In this document: positions 41,595 through 53,555 of the stretch, in pieces
How the letters are laid out: each line of letters starts with the position of its first letter
How positions within the stretch are numbered: the stretch's first letter is position 1
Assembly (NCBI RefSeq): GCF_018812025.1
Contig: NC_063053.1
Location: forward strand, 6,487,623 to 6,551,622
DNA from: Megalobrama amblycephala
Taxonomy: Eukaryota; Chordata; Actinopteri; Cypriniformes; Xenocyprididae
DNA: 64,000 bases
Reading direction: 5' to 3'
Position numbers and translations under genes: made by a program
Notes under the pieces: generated by a model
What the model was told of the DNA's origin: nothing
What the model saw: the letters and a program-made list of their open reading frames with translations, nothing else
The model's database searches: none

Positions 41595-43410
41595 TAATGT
41601 GGAAGTTAACATCACCATGGTTCCCTCAACCAAAAACTCAAGAGGATTTTTCCAATGACTTTGGTTAATAAACAACTGAACATAACTTTTATGAATTTTG
41701 AAGCCTAAATGCAATGACCAGAAGTAAAAAGCTAAAGTTAAGCTGTAAAGAACTACTACTGTTACACAACTTCAACATTACCACCACTAAGCTTCCAACA
41801 ACTCTTTCAATCTTTATTTAAAGTTCACAAGTTAGAAAGTTTGAGTTAGAATAGTTTGCAAGGGAGTGTATAAACGCAACAAGGCTGTGAAAGTGGACTA
41901 GTAAGTAGTTCCTGTTCGGTGTGCTGATGTTTAAAGTTCCCAACAACCTCTGTAGTCCCATTTAGCTGCTTGTTAGCAGCCTTTTCTTTCCAAGACATGT
42001 AAAAGGTTAAAAAAAATCACGTTACCGATGTATTTCATGTCGTAGATAGTGTTCTTGTGTTAACCACAGACTGTATTTTAGGCATTTAAACCAAAAACCC
42101 ATTCAAAAAACAAAAAAAAACCAAAAAAAAACATCAACTTTGGGACAATGGAACCGTAAGTAAAAAAATATTTTCCAAGTTTTAGGACTCATACTGCAGC
42201 ACTCTATGACCAAACATGTACAATTGAATGGCTTTTTTTAGACTACTGATATGGATTCTTTATCGCATATGAGTGTACATCATGTTAAATATATTTTTCA
42301 AAAGTACTTGTATTTCTTCTGGGGTAAAACTTTTTAATGAGGAAAAAAATGCTGAGCGTACGATGTGACATTATAATATGACACTATGATAACAACACTG
42401 CTAGACATTTTCCCTCATTTCGCTGAAATAAATTGCATGTTTTAGAACTGCACTTATTCCTGTCATTATTTAGACACGGGTAGGTAAACACCTCCCATGG
42501 CGAATTCACAGGGATACTGCCTATAGGTTTGTAGTTAGAAGACAGGAAGGCTATGTTTTGGAACAGAGCTTATAGTCTTACTGTACAGCAGGACTATACG
42601 CCTCTTGAGATATTGAAAGAGGTGGAAATGGATAATAACTGTCATGCAGTAATATGAAATTTAAGACTTTCTTGGAAATGGTAGACATGCAGTCAAAGAG
42701 TCTTTCATGCACTGAAACAGTCACACCAACAAACACAACGTTAAACATCAACCTAGCCAGTCAGACAGAGCCATGTTGAGAGGGAAGTAGTTTCCCATAA
42801 AGCCATTCAACACACGTTCAGTGCCCAGAAACTGAATGATGCCTTTGCTCATAGAGTTAAACCAGCAGAAAAGGAAGGAAATTAAACGGGGATAATACTT
42901 AAAACGCTTTAGCTAAGTGTGTGCAGGCTGTTGACTTTATCTCCAGTCTGAGCTCATTGCTTGGCCGCGTCTGTCTGGCGGTGAAATGCCAGAGAGAAAG
43001 AAAGTGAGAGTCACATACCGGCACATATAAACACAACCCGGTAAGAGTGTTATACGCAGACACAGACGCACGCATATATACCCGCCGGCACATGCATGCA
43101 AACACATTCGCACACTGGAATCCTGGCCTGCAGGTGGAGTCATTATGATTCTGAGTGTGTGAGAGGAGCGGGCCAAACGCAGAGGGTCAGATCTCATTTC
43201 CTTTAGAGTGTCTTGCCAATCGATTCTTTTCAGAGAGATATAGAATGAGGTAGAGAGAAATAAAGAGGGAGGAAGTAAGAGCGTATCAGGGAATAGGAAA
43301 GATAAAGGTAGAAAGATGAATATGGGTTCATGTGCAAACACATAAAGATCTATGATATCTGCAATATCACTTGAGTAAGAAGATTATGACTGTAAATTCT
43401 GTACGTTCAC
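41595..43410. other. No gene recognised
   Basis: A-rich tract at about 42107-42132. An inverted scrap of the GCTCTGTTCC repeat end lies near 42551-42571. Otherwise unique-looking. Confidence 0.4.
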
Positions 43411-44966
43411 TGCAAAAAATTGTTTTAACAGATATTTGTCTGGTTACCCTGCAAAAATATCTAAATGTCTTAATAACATTATTGTTTAATATTATTACTT
43501 TTTTATTATTTAAGCATCTAAAATCTAAAAGTTATTTTCATGATTTTTCCTTTTGTCAAATCAACTTGCATAATTAATTAATTGTAGTTCATAATATTTT
43601 GAGTTTCTGTTGATTAAACCAATCGCCTTCATTGTATTAACTCAAATTTTTAATTTCAATGAACTCAAAATTTTAAGGCAACCAGGTAACTTACTTTTTT
43701 TAAAGGAGTTCACCCAAAAATGAAAATTCTGTCATTACTTACTCACCCTCATGTCGTTCCACACCCTTTGTTAATCTTCAGAACACAAATTAAGATATTT
43801 TTGATAAAATCTGATGGCTCAGTGAGGCCTGCATTGACAGCGATTTCAATGCACTGCTTCATGAAGCTTCGAAGTTTTACGAACCTTTTGTTTCGAATCA
43901 GTGGTTCGGAGCTGCCAAAGTCACATGATTTCAGTAAACGAGGCTTCATTACATCATAAGTGTTTCGAAATGTCAATGATTCACGTGACCCGTAAGACCT
44001 TTGTTCATCTTTGGAACACAAATTAAGATATTTTTGATAAAATCAGACATGCTCATAAAAATTTGACATGCTCAGTGAGGCCTCTATTGCCAACAAGACA
44101 ATTAACACTTTCAATGTCCAGCAAGGTACTAAAGACATATTTAAACAGTTCATGTGACTACAGTGGTTCAACCTTACTGTTATGAAGCGACGAGAAAACA
44201 TTTTGTGCATCAAAAAAACCCCAAAACAACGACTTTTCAACAATATCTAGTGATGGGTGATTTCAAAACACTGATTCATGAAGCTTTGAGCTTTACAAAT
44301 CTTTTGTTTTGAATCAGTGGTTTGGGTCGTGTATCAAACTGCCAAAGTCATGTGAATTATTGAAATTTCGAAACATTTATGACGTAACCAAGCCTCGTTT
44401 ACTGAAATCACATGACTTTGGCGCTTCGAATCACTGATTCGAAACAAAAGATTTGTAAAGCTTCGAAGCTTCATGAAGCAGTGTTTTGAAATCGCCCATC
44501 ACTATATTGTTGAATAAAGTCGTTATTTTATTTTATTTTATTTTTTTGGTGCACAAAGATTATTATCGTCACTTCATAACATTAAGGTTGAACCACTGTA
44601 GCCACATGAACTGTTTTAAATATGTCTTCAGTATCTTAATTTGTGTTCTGAAGATTAACGAAGGTTTGGAACAACATGAGGGTGAGTAATAAATGACATC
44701 ATTTTCATTTTTGGGTGATCTAACCCTTAAAAGTTGAAGCACTATAGTCACATGAACTGTTTTAAATATGTTTTTAGTACCTTTCTGGGCGTTTGAAAGT
44801 CTAAATTATCTTCCTGTCAATGCACTGAGCCATCAGATTTTATCAAAAATATCTCAATTTGTGTTCTGAAGATGATCGACATGAGGGTGAGTAATTAATG
44901 ACAGAATTTTTATTTCTGGGTGAACTAACCCTTTAAGTTAAACCAATAATTATTTTTTACAGTGTA
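43411..44966. mobile_element. CACTGTAAAAA-type MITE copy, split by TTAA MITEs
   Basis: GTTATTTTCATGATTTTTCC to GGTAACTTACTTTTTT (43528-43699), then GTTAAACCAATAATTATTTTTTACAGTG (44937-44964), correspond to 8215-8422. The break is exactly at the TTAA of the empty site in that copy. The left end is diverged or mixed with a CACTGCAAAAAA-type fragment. Confidence 0.7.
43700..44936. mobile_element. TTAA MITEs (GTTCACCCAAAAATG family), cluster C
   Basis: Outer ends TTAAAGGAGTTCACCC (43700) and GGGTGAACTAACCCTTTAA (44936). Internal right-end-like GGGTGATCTAACCCTTAA near 44715 and several repeated TTAAGATATTTTTGATAAAATC blocks suggest two or three copies fused or nested. Non-coding. Confidence 0.7.
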
Positions 44967-46070
44967 TTTATTGAGTTTGTTTATAGAAAAAAAAGCTTAA
45001 ATTCTCTGAAAACAAGTCTTAATGTTTGCTTCTCAATTATTATTATTTGTATTTTTTAATGAACATAAACATCACTAAATTTGTAGATTTATGCTTAAAA
45101 TATAGCTGTCCTCTGGAAACATCTCATTATTTTGGTTCTTTATCATGTTTGAAGGATATTCAGATTCAGAATACTGATAGTCTATGTTTGCTGAAATAAT
45201 GTTTGTGTACTCCACGGCATGTTTGTCTTCTTCTGTGGAACGAAACTTCACGCATGTAATTCTCATGGGATGGCATAACAGATGCACACATTTATCGACT
45301 GACTTCCTGTTGGTGACACATGAAAAATGACTACATTTCCTAGACCCACTGGGATTTGGCCACTCAACAGAACTGTAATGGTTTACTGGCTCTCGCATGC
45401 ATTTCACAAATATTGTAAAAGCACAGCATGTTCGGGCATTGGTGCCTTGTAGGTAGGTTTGCAGGGGGGTATCGTGTTCTCTCATCTCTCGCAAAGCAAT
45501 AGAAGAGGAGTTTGATCATCTAGGCGGACCAGCAGATCTATACACAAACATACACGGCATTCACGAAACTTCAGGGGAGGATCATTGTGTAATTTGTTTC
45601 AAAGGGACCAAAAGATTTCCTCAAAGCCTGAGGAAAATAAGCCGATTTCTTTGACAGAGCTGGTTCTCCACCTTACAGGTATTATGGCTGATAATAAAAT
45701 GCCCTATTATCTTTCTCTGTATGTGCATTATTTTAATGAAGATGCTGGAATTCACAAATGAGACAATTATAAATATTTTCGGGCTGTGCGTTTGTGTGTC
45801 TAAGAGACTGGGTGGTCCACCTACACATATTTCCTGCGGGGAATAGTTAAATACCAAACAGATCAATAGTGACAAACTAATTAGATGTATTTGTGTCTGG
45901 GCAAGTGGGTGTTTAGACATAGCTTTGAGTGATTTTTTTTAATGCAATGATTTCCATTTAAATGTTAATGATCCAACAGGGTAGTCAATGCTGCCTTTTA
46001 CATATCAATTAGTTGTGGCTCTCTAAACTACCAATCAATTCAACCCTTAGACTAAGAAGACATCTTAACT
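44967..46070. other. No gene recognised
   Basis: The 99- and 139-codon minus-strand frames have no domain or splice context I can support. Mixed-composition, unique-looking DNA. Confidence 0.4.
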
Positions 46071-46071
46071 T

Positions 46072-46170
46072 CCAGTGGCGGCCCCAGAATGTTCTTTATT
46101 GGGGGTGCTTTATAACTCTGAGGGTGCAAATGAAAACAGACATCTGTGCAAATAATATGTGTGCAGCTGG
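46072..46170. mobile_element. hAT terminal fragment (CCAGTGGCGGCCCCAGAA)
   Basis: CAGTGGCGGCCCCAGAATGT followed by ATTGGGGGTGCT is typical terminal text of a fish hAT element. No right end found. Confidence 0.45.
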
Positions 46171-46387
46171 CAACTATAAACTCTAAATAACTCTAAATAA
46201 CTAGCGTTATTTAGACACAGCACAGCTTCTAAAAAGGCATGCTATGCATTTATTTTTTCTCAGTGGTATTTCACTTTGCCTATCTCAGGCCATAGCCACA
46301 AATAGTTTAGTGATTTGGCTTATCTACTGCCATCTGCCATCTCACACACAATAAATACAATACACACACGCACGCACAAACATACAC

Positions 46388-46412
46388 GCACACACACACA
46401 CACACACACACA
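46388..46412. repeat. CA microsatellite
   Basis: Uninterrupted CA dinucleotides ending in an A run. Confidence 0.9.
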
Positions 46413-46703
46413 AAAAGGATGCTATTTCAGTACCAGTTTGGACATGCACACATAACTAAATATAAATTGTGTCCAAGTATGAATTTCTTGAATTTCTATA
46501 TTCTATAGTCTTTAAGAGTTTTTAATATTTTTCAAAGAAGTATCTTACGCTCACCAAAGCTGAATTTATAGTATTTGACTAAAAAATATCATTATCGAAA
46601 TACTGAAATCTTTTGATCAATTGAATGCATCCTTGATTAACTATTAATTTCTTTGTATGTATTTTAGAACTTTTATTCGGTTTCATTAATTTCTTTGTAT
46701 GTC

Positions 46704-47065
46704 TTAATTTAATTTAATTTAATTTAATTTAATTTAATTTAATTTTATTTTATTTTATTTTATTTTATTTAATTTAATTTAATTTAATTTAATTTAATTT
46801 AATTTAATTTTATTTTATTTTATTTTATTTTATTTTATTTTATTTTATTTTATTTTATTTTATTTTATTTTATTTTATTTTATTTTATTTTATTTAATTT
46901 AATTTAATTTAATTTAATTTAATTTAATTTAATTTAATTTAATTTAATTTAATTTAATTTAATTTAATTTAATTTAATTTAATTTAATTTAATTTAATTT
47001 TATTTAATTTTATTTAATTTTATTTTATTTTATTTTGTTTTGTTTTGTTTTTTTTGTTTTTTTTT
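46704..47065. repeat. AATTT/ATTTT pentanucleotide array
   Basis: About 340 bp of 5-bp units. Blocks of AATTT alternate with blocks of ATTTT (at least five switches), drifting to TTTTG units next to the SINE. Confidence 0.95.
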
Positions 47066-47237
47066 GGTCACTACAGCAGAGTTGGACTGAACCCTGAAGG
47101 TCACGGGTTTGAGTCTCAGTCCTGGCAGGGAATGTAGGTGGGGGAGTGAATGAACAGCGCTTTCTTCCAGTCTCATTACCCACAACTGAGGTGCCCTTGT
47201 GCAAGACACCTAACCCCCAATCACTCCCCGGGTGCCA

Positions 47238-47306
<69 letters not shown>

Positions 47307-47362
47307 CAGTTCTCACTGCTGTGTTTGTGCACTTGAATGGGACACCATACTTGGCTACAAGT
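47066..47362 (+). mobile_element. tRNA-derived SINE with TG expansion
   Basis: B-box-like GGTTTGAGTCTC (47106), then the body GGTGCCCTTGTGCAAGACAC, CCCCAATCACTCCCCGGG, and after a TG tract CACTGCTGTGTTTGTGCACT and CACCATACTTGGCTACAAGT. These phrases are hallmarks of a widespread cyprinid SINE. The A-box region is poor. The Cys/Val-rich 83-90-codon frames are translation of the TG tract. Confidence 0.7.
47240..47305. repeat. TG microsatellite inside the SINE
   Basis: 33 uninterrupted TG units. Confidence 0.97.
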
Positions 47363-47759
47363 CTTTTTTTCTACATAATCCCCCAATTGTATTATTTATG
47401 ACTGTACTATTATACTAAAATGTGGATTTGTGTCCAAAATTTTAACTCTTACTGCATGATATCAATTCACCATCAACATCAATAATATTAATAATGCAAT
47501 TAGTTATGACAGTCTGATATGACGTGTGCATCATTATGGTTCTGTGGTCTGTATTGCTGAGGAGAAGCGAATATGCATTTAATCCATTAGCTGGAGGGAA
47601 ATGGAGGAATTCTGTCAAAGTAATATCAAATGGCATTTTTGTAGGTCTTATTTTTTTTGCCTTTTTTGTGTGTGTACTTTTTTATAGGCATATATTTGTC
47701 CCTGTCAGCTATTTTTGATGTCACAGCATTAGTCACATGGCATTTACGACTCACCCAGC
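47363..47759. other. No gene recognised
   Basis: AT-rich; no repeat ends. Confidence 0.4.
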
Positions 47760-47912
47760 TAACAGGGAACATTCTTAGAACATTCTCAGAACTTGTTGGC
47801 TAACATTACGTTTTAGTTGGACGTTCATCATTTTTTAAATGTTACTACTTGTTTCAGAATGGTTAGAGCACATTCAAAAGTAACATTCTCATAAAGTAAC
47901 ATTCCCTTAAAG

Positions 47913-48105
47913 TAGTGGTTCCCAAACGTGTCCTGAAGGACCCCCAGCACTGCACATTTTGTATGTTGCCCTTATCTGACACACCTACTTCAGGTCTTGC
48001 TGTCTCTACTAATGAGCTCATGAGTTGAATCAGGTGTGTTAGATGAGAGAGACATCCAAAATGTGCAGTGCTGGGGGTCCTCCAGGACAGGTTTGGGAAC
48101 CACTG
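47913..48105. mobile_element. hAT MITE (TAGTGGTTCCCAAAC termini)
   Basis: Left TAGTGGTTCCCAAACGTG, right CAGGTTTGGGAACCACTG. Perfect 8-bp duplication CCTTAAAG at 47905-47912 and 48106-48113. The long arms around GGACCCCCAGCACTGCACAT are nearly perfect inverses. 193 bp. Confidence 0.9.
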
Positions 48106-48107
48106 CC

Positions 48108-48404
48108 TTAAAGGGATTGTTCACCCAAAAATGAAAATTCTGTCATCGTTTACTCACCCACAAGTTGTTCCAAACCTGTATGAATTTCTTTGTTCTGCTG
48201 AACACAAAGGAAGATATTTGGAAGAATGTTTGTAACCAAGCAGATCTCACTCGCCATTGACTACCATAGTATTTATTTTTCCTACTGTAGTAGTACATAT
48301 ATTCTTTTGTGTTCAGCAGAAGAAAGAAATTCATACAGGTTTGGAACTACCTGAGAGTGAGTAAATGATGACAGAATTTTCATTTTGGGGTGAACTACCT
48401 CACT
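48108..48404. mobile_element. TTAA MITE (GGGATTGTTCACCC family), copy D
   Basis: Left TTAAAGGGATTGTTCACCC, right GGGGTGAACTACCTCAC (decayed). The arms AACCTGTATGAATTTCTT and GTGTTCAGCAGAA are inverted. Its left TTAA overlaps the target duplication of the hAT MITE. Confidence 0.8.
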
Positions 48405-49080
48405 AGAAATTTTACGTTCCCAGAACATTCTCAGAATGTCCACACTGTTGTTAAGGACATTGTCTAGTAACGTTCCCAGAACGTTCAGAGACGGTCACGA
48501 TGTGGAGTTCTTTTAAGGGTTGGGGGACATTATTTGGTGGACCTTCAGGGAACATTCAGAATGTTCTGGGAATGTTTAGGGGACTATTACTATAGGACGT
48601 TCTGTTAACTTCCCAAATGTCCTCTCTGTAATGTTCTCGCATGACCATAAAATAACCAAAATGGAACGTCCTCCTAAAGTCATATAAGGAACCTTGAACT
48701 GCAGCACTTTCATTACCAAAAGAGGACGTTATAGGAACGTCCCTAATGTTCTGTATAGGTTCTGAATTTTCGTCACCTTTAGAGAACTTTTAGGGAATGT
48801 TGCGCAAGGTCATGAGAACATCGCCTTCTATGTGGGTATCCTTTTAATGTTCACATAACCAAGAAAAATGTCTTTAAAACATTTAAAAAACTTGACATGT
48901 TCAGACAACATGTAGAACTAGTGGGTCTCATTCACTAATAATTATTCGTATTTATACGCACATTTGAAAACTTTCCACCTAATTTACAACATGTGCGTAC
49001 ACACATGAATTTGTTCTTAACCTCCTTCTAATGTTGATGAATTTGGGGTATTCTAAATGAGCGACCGCGTGCCCAAGGTA

Positions 49081-50426
49081 CAAACCCGATTCCAAAAAAG
49101 TTGGGACACTGTACAAAAAAAAAAAGAATGCAATAATTTACAAATCTCATAAACTTATATTTTATTCACAATAGAATATAGATAACATATCAAATGTTGA
49201 AAGTGAGACATTTTGAAATGTCATGCCAAATATTGGCTCATTTTGGATTTCATGAGAGCTACACATTCCAAAAAAGTTGGGACAGGTAGCAATAATAGGC
49301 CGGAAAAGTTAAAAGTTAAACAGCTGGAGGACCAATTTGCAACTTATTAGGTCAATTGGCAACATGATTGGGTATAAAAAGAGCCTCTCAGAGTGGCAGT
49401 GTCTCTCAGAAGTCAAGATGGGCAGAGGATCACCAATTCCCCCAATGCTGCAGCAAAAAATAATGGATTAATATCAGAAAGGAGTTTCTCAGAGAAAAAT
49501 TGCAAAGAGTTTGAAGTTATCATCATCTACAATGCATAATATAATCCAAAGATTCAGAGATTCAGACAATCTCTGTGCGTAAGGGTCAAGGCCGGAAAAC
49601 CATACTGGATGCCCGTGATCTTTGGGCCCTTAGACGGGACTGCATCACATACAGGAATGCTACTGTAATGGAAATCACAACATTGGCTCAGGAATCAGAA
49701 AACATTGTTGGTGAACACAATCCACCGTGCCATTCGCCGTTGCCGGCTAAAACTCTATAGGTCAAAAGAGAAGCCATATCTAATGGCCATGGGCAGCTTA
49801 CACATCTGGAAAGGCACCATCAATGCTGAAAGGTATATCCAAGTTCTAGAACAACATATGCTCCCATCCAGATGTCGTCTCTTTCAGGGAAGAGCTTGCA
49901 TTTTCCAACATGACAATGCCAGACCACATACTGCATCATTTACAACATCATGGCTGCGTAGAAGAAGGATCCGGGTACTGAAATGGCCAGCCTGCAGTCC
50001 AGATCTTTCACCCATAGAAAACATTTGGCACATCATAACGAGGAAGATGCGACAAAGAAGACCTAAGACAGTTGAGCAACTAGAAGCCTGTATTAGACAA
50101 GAATGGGACAACATTCCTATTCCAAAAACTTGAGCAACTTGTCTCCTCAGTCCCCAGACGTTTGCAGACTGTTATAAAAAGAAGAGGGGATGCCACACAG
50201 TGGTAAACATGGCCTTGTCCCAACTTTTTTGAGATGTGTTGATGCCATGAAATTTAAAATCAACTTATTTTTCCCTTAAAATGATACATTTTCTCAGTTT
50301 AAACATTTGATATGTCATCTATGTTGTATTCTGAATAAAATATTGAAATTTGAAACTTCCACAACATTGCATTCTGTTTTTATTGACAATTTGTACAGTG
50401 TTCCAAGTTTTTTGGAATCAGGTTTG
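49081..50426 (+). mobile_element. Tc1/mariner element (CAAACCCGATTCCAAAAAAG termini), TA duplication
   Basis: Left CAAACCCGATTCCAAAAAAG, right TTTTTTGGAATCAGGTTTG. TA at 49079-49080 and 50427-50428. A second inverted block, AAGTTGGGACA against TGTCCCAACTTTTTTG, lies inside. 1346 bp with a decayed, internally deleted transposase. Confidence 0.9.
49418..50133 (+). pseudogene. Tc1 transposase with internal deletion
   Basis: An N-terminal helix-turn-helix part (VSQRKIAKSLKLSSSTMHNI, then KGQGRKTILDARDLWALRRD at 49575) shows a stop and frame changes. The C-terminal 142-codon frame (49705-50133) is open and holds IFQHDNARPHTA (second catalytic D) and WPACSPDLSPIENIWHI (third residue E). Between LKLYRSKEKPY and MGSLHIWKGT the region that normally has the first catalytic D (DESKF-type) and the WG motif is missing, about 100 residues by family comparison. 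Not functional. Confidence 0.82.
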
Positions 50427-51000
50427 TAAGTAATTTACATAAAACACATCCAAACCATGTCCATATAATGACATTCCACACACCCTTTTCTTGTTTCATA
50501 ACTCTCAGCAAGCATGACGCTCTCTAAAGACGTGTTCTCACCTGAGCACACATGCAGCAAGATCCTCGAGAAATACCAAGAGTTCAGTCTTCAAAACAAA
50601 TTCAAATGCAATAAACACCTTTTATACAGACAATACAGTCCTCTGATTAGCCAGCTGTACATACGCGTCTTTATGCAGAGCTATAACACTACATTACTTT
50701 TTTACTGATAGTCTATATGATGAAATATATTTAAGATCTATATCTATGTTTAAAATTTGATCTTAACATGTTTTATAAGGCCACCAAGAGTATATGTGAT
50801 TTTTGCGTACGAGTGGTTTCAGTTTTTTTTTTTTTTTGTTCATAATTTAAAATAAATTTTAGAACTAAAGTTATTGTTTGTGAAAACGTACGGAGATTTC
50901 ACACACAATTTTGTGCATACTCATGCTTAGTGAATGAGACCCAATGTTTTCATAACTTAATAGGAACGTTAGCAGAACATATTTTTGTCACTTAAAATGC

Positions 51001-52601
51001 GGCAAGCATTTTTATCAGTGCTGAAATAAAGATTAATTAAATCTCCACCAATTAGTTGCTACTGAAATGGGCTGCTACCAGCCCATTTAGACTCAATCGA
51101 GGAATGTCCTTCAAACGCTCTGCAATAGAGCTATCTAACACGCACACGGCACGGCTGTGACAACAGCATGGGACAAAAGCCAGCAGAGGGTTTAGAGTGA
51201 CAATGGAGAGGAGCGGAGGCGACAGTCTCCTTGTGACGATGTCATATGACAGTCTTGTAATGATGATGTTGTCTGACAGGACCCCTGCGTGAAATGCTGA
51301 CACAGGAGCCATAATGTTATGGATTACTGCTCTGTGTGTGTGTTTACCGACGGTCCTTCTTACAGTTTCATACTACTGCGAAGCCTCTGGATCTGCTGTG
51401 ACCTCTTTTTAGCATCAGTAGCATATTTTTGTTTAGCATTTGTTAACAGAGGAAAAATAAAGATGCAAAATTCATTCACTGCTCTTAACTCATTAGAAGC
51501 AGTGTGAATTGGCATGCGATTGGCTTACAGCTATGTTAATGTACTTGTTGTGACATATCTTTAGATTCATTAGCAGATGTGCAAGTGTCCAATGAGCAAG
51601 CCTAACTGGCTTTGCACCATAGCAACGAATCCAGGTCAGGTAAGGGTGTTAAACCCAAGATGGATTACGCTTGGTGTGCATCTGAGAGTGTGTGTGAACC
51701 ACTGTGGACCACCTTGAGAAGCTGTTTCTGATTTGGAAAGTGTTTGTGAGGCATGGCTAACCATGCAGAATGATGTTAAAAAAGGACAGAGTGTGAAGTC
51801 AAAAACACAATTGTTTACTGACAGTGAAAAGTTTTTACAAGCTAGCTACTCAACCTAGCCAACCAATCACATTTCATAAAAACTGCATGTACAGATTCTT
51901 AAAGCACGGACACATTAAGCGCAAATTTCACAGGTGAAATTAGCCATTTCCATTGGAATCTGTGTGAATTTCACATGAGGGCAAAAGATTTCCCCGTGTA
52001 GATTTTGCAAAGGGTTTTTTACGCATTTGCCTGGTTGCCCAACTTACTTCTGGGTGAGCTGTGCTTCATACATCGCTACACTATTGACAACAGACAATGG
52101 ATCTTTTCTTGCCTTTGAAATTTTGCCAAAATGTTGCTAATGCACCTTAATGCTGATTCTGTTTATTTTCCCCTAATTTATGAAAGTTACAGCTACATTC
52201 TGCAACTTTTACTCTCCTGAGTTTTGATTATATTCACATGGTACGTACAGAACTAAACTGAACAGCTGGTTGTTAATGTAATGATTCTGAGATGTAGAGT
52301 AAGAGTAAAGCACATATACAAACTCCATATCTATATAATCACTATCAAATGTTTACTGCTCAAATGTCTTTTTTTTTGTGTTCAGGCAGCAAAATAAAAA
52401 TACCGGTCTGATAACTGACCAAGTTCCTTGAAACAATGAAAGTGCATTTCATTATTGCCTATAGCAGCCAATGAGAAATCAACTTTCTTTGAATAATGTT
52501 TTTACTTGTCGACTATTTGGTGCAAAACAAGTTGACTAGTCGATTATAGAGATCAGGTAAAATGAAACCCAAGAATTGTATATATTAGTTGTAGATTTTC
52601 A
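51001..52601. other. No gene recognised
   Basis: Mixed, unique-looking sequence. The frames of 62-86 codons lack domains. T run near 52371-52378. Confidence 0.4.
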
Positions 52602-53555
52602 TTAAAGGTGCCCTAGAACTTTTTAAAAAAAAGATGTAATATAAGTCTAAGGTGTCCCCTGAATGTGTCTGTGAAGTTTCAGCTCAAAATACCCCATAGA
52701 TTTTTTTTTATTCATTTTTTTAACTGCCTATTTTGGGGCATCATTATAAATGAGCCGATTCAGGGCTACTGGCCCTTTAATTCTCGTGCTCCACGCCCAC
52801 GGAGCTCGCGCTTGCCTTGAACAGTGCATAAACAAAGTTCACACAGCTAATATAACCATCAAATGGATCTTTACAAAGTGTTCGTCATGCATGCGGCATG
52901 CATGCGTCGGATTATGTGAGTATTGTATACTGTTATATTGTTTACATTTGATTCTGAATGAATTTGAGGCTGTGCTCCGTGGCTAACGGCTAATGCTACA
53001 CTGTTGGAGAGATTTATAAAGAATGAAGTTGTGTTTATGCATTATATAGACTGCAAGTGTTTAATAATGAAAATAGCGATGGCTCTTGTCTCCGTGAATA
53101 CAGTAAGAAACGATGGTAACTTTAACCACATTTAACAGTACATTAGCAACATGCTAACGAAACATTTAGAAAGACAATTTACAAATATCACTAAAAATAT
53201 CATGATATCATGGATCATGTCAGTTATTATTGCTCCATCTGCCATTTTTCGCTATTGTTCTTGCTTGCTTACCTAGTCTGATGATTCAGCTGTGCACAGA
53301 TCCAGACGTTTCATAATGTTGGGAACATGGGCTGGCATATGCAAATATTGGGGCGTACACCCCGACTGTTACGTAACAGATGGTGTTATGTTGAGATTCG
53401 CCTGTTCTTCGGAGGTCTTTTAAACAAATGAGATTTATATAAGAAGGAGGAAACAATGGAGTTTGAGACTCACTGTATGTCATTTCCATGTACTGAACTC
53501 TTGTTATTTAACTATGCTGAAGTAAATACAATTTTTCATTCGAGGGCACCTTTAA
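52602..53555 (+). mobile_element. TTAA element of the AAAGGTGCCCT family, copy 2 (uninterrupted)
   Basis: TTAAAGGTGCCCTAGAAC to TCGAGGGCACCTTTAA. 954 bp, same orientation as copy 1 and no hAT insertion: the empty site is CACTAAAAATATCATGATAT near 53190. Octamer ATGCAAAT (about 53339), GTTACGTAAC (53368), TATA-like TTTATATAAG and the ATG frame MEFETHCMSFPC (53457) are retained. One half of the palindrome flank has changed (CAGATGG), but the core is intact. Confidence 0.85.

Larger units (their letters stand above)
48922..50943. mobile_element. Element with TGGGTCTCATTCACTAA termini, split by a Tc1
   Basis: Left TGGGTCTCATTCACTAATAA, right CTTAGTGAATGAGACCCA. The subterminal arms contain ATACGCAC/GTGCGTAC and GTGCATAC words. 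About 675 bp without the Tc1. No transposase. Confidence 0.7.
47760..51000. repeat. GAACATTC/GAACGTTC-rich element hosting four insertions
   Basis: Pieces at 47760-47904, 48405-48921 and 50944-51000 are dense in GGAACATTC, AGAACGTTC, ATGTTCT and related words in both orientations, a known style of cyprinid non-autonomous repeat. The intervening DNA is other elements listed separately. Confidence 0.6.

Noticed and set aside
45075..45494. 139-codon minus-strand frame
   Set aside because: No recognisable domain, no splice or promoter context, and composition like the surrounding DNA.
46704..47065. Regular array considered as CRISPR-like
   Set aside because: Five-base units without spacers, in a vertebrate genome; plain microsatellite.
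47146..47418. Cys/Val repeat protein
   Set aside because: Translation of the TG microsatellite in a SINE.
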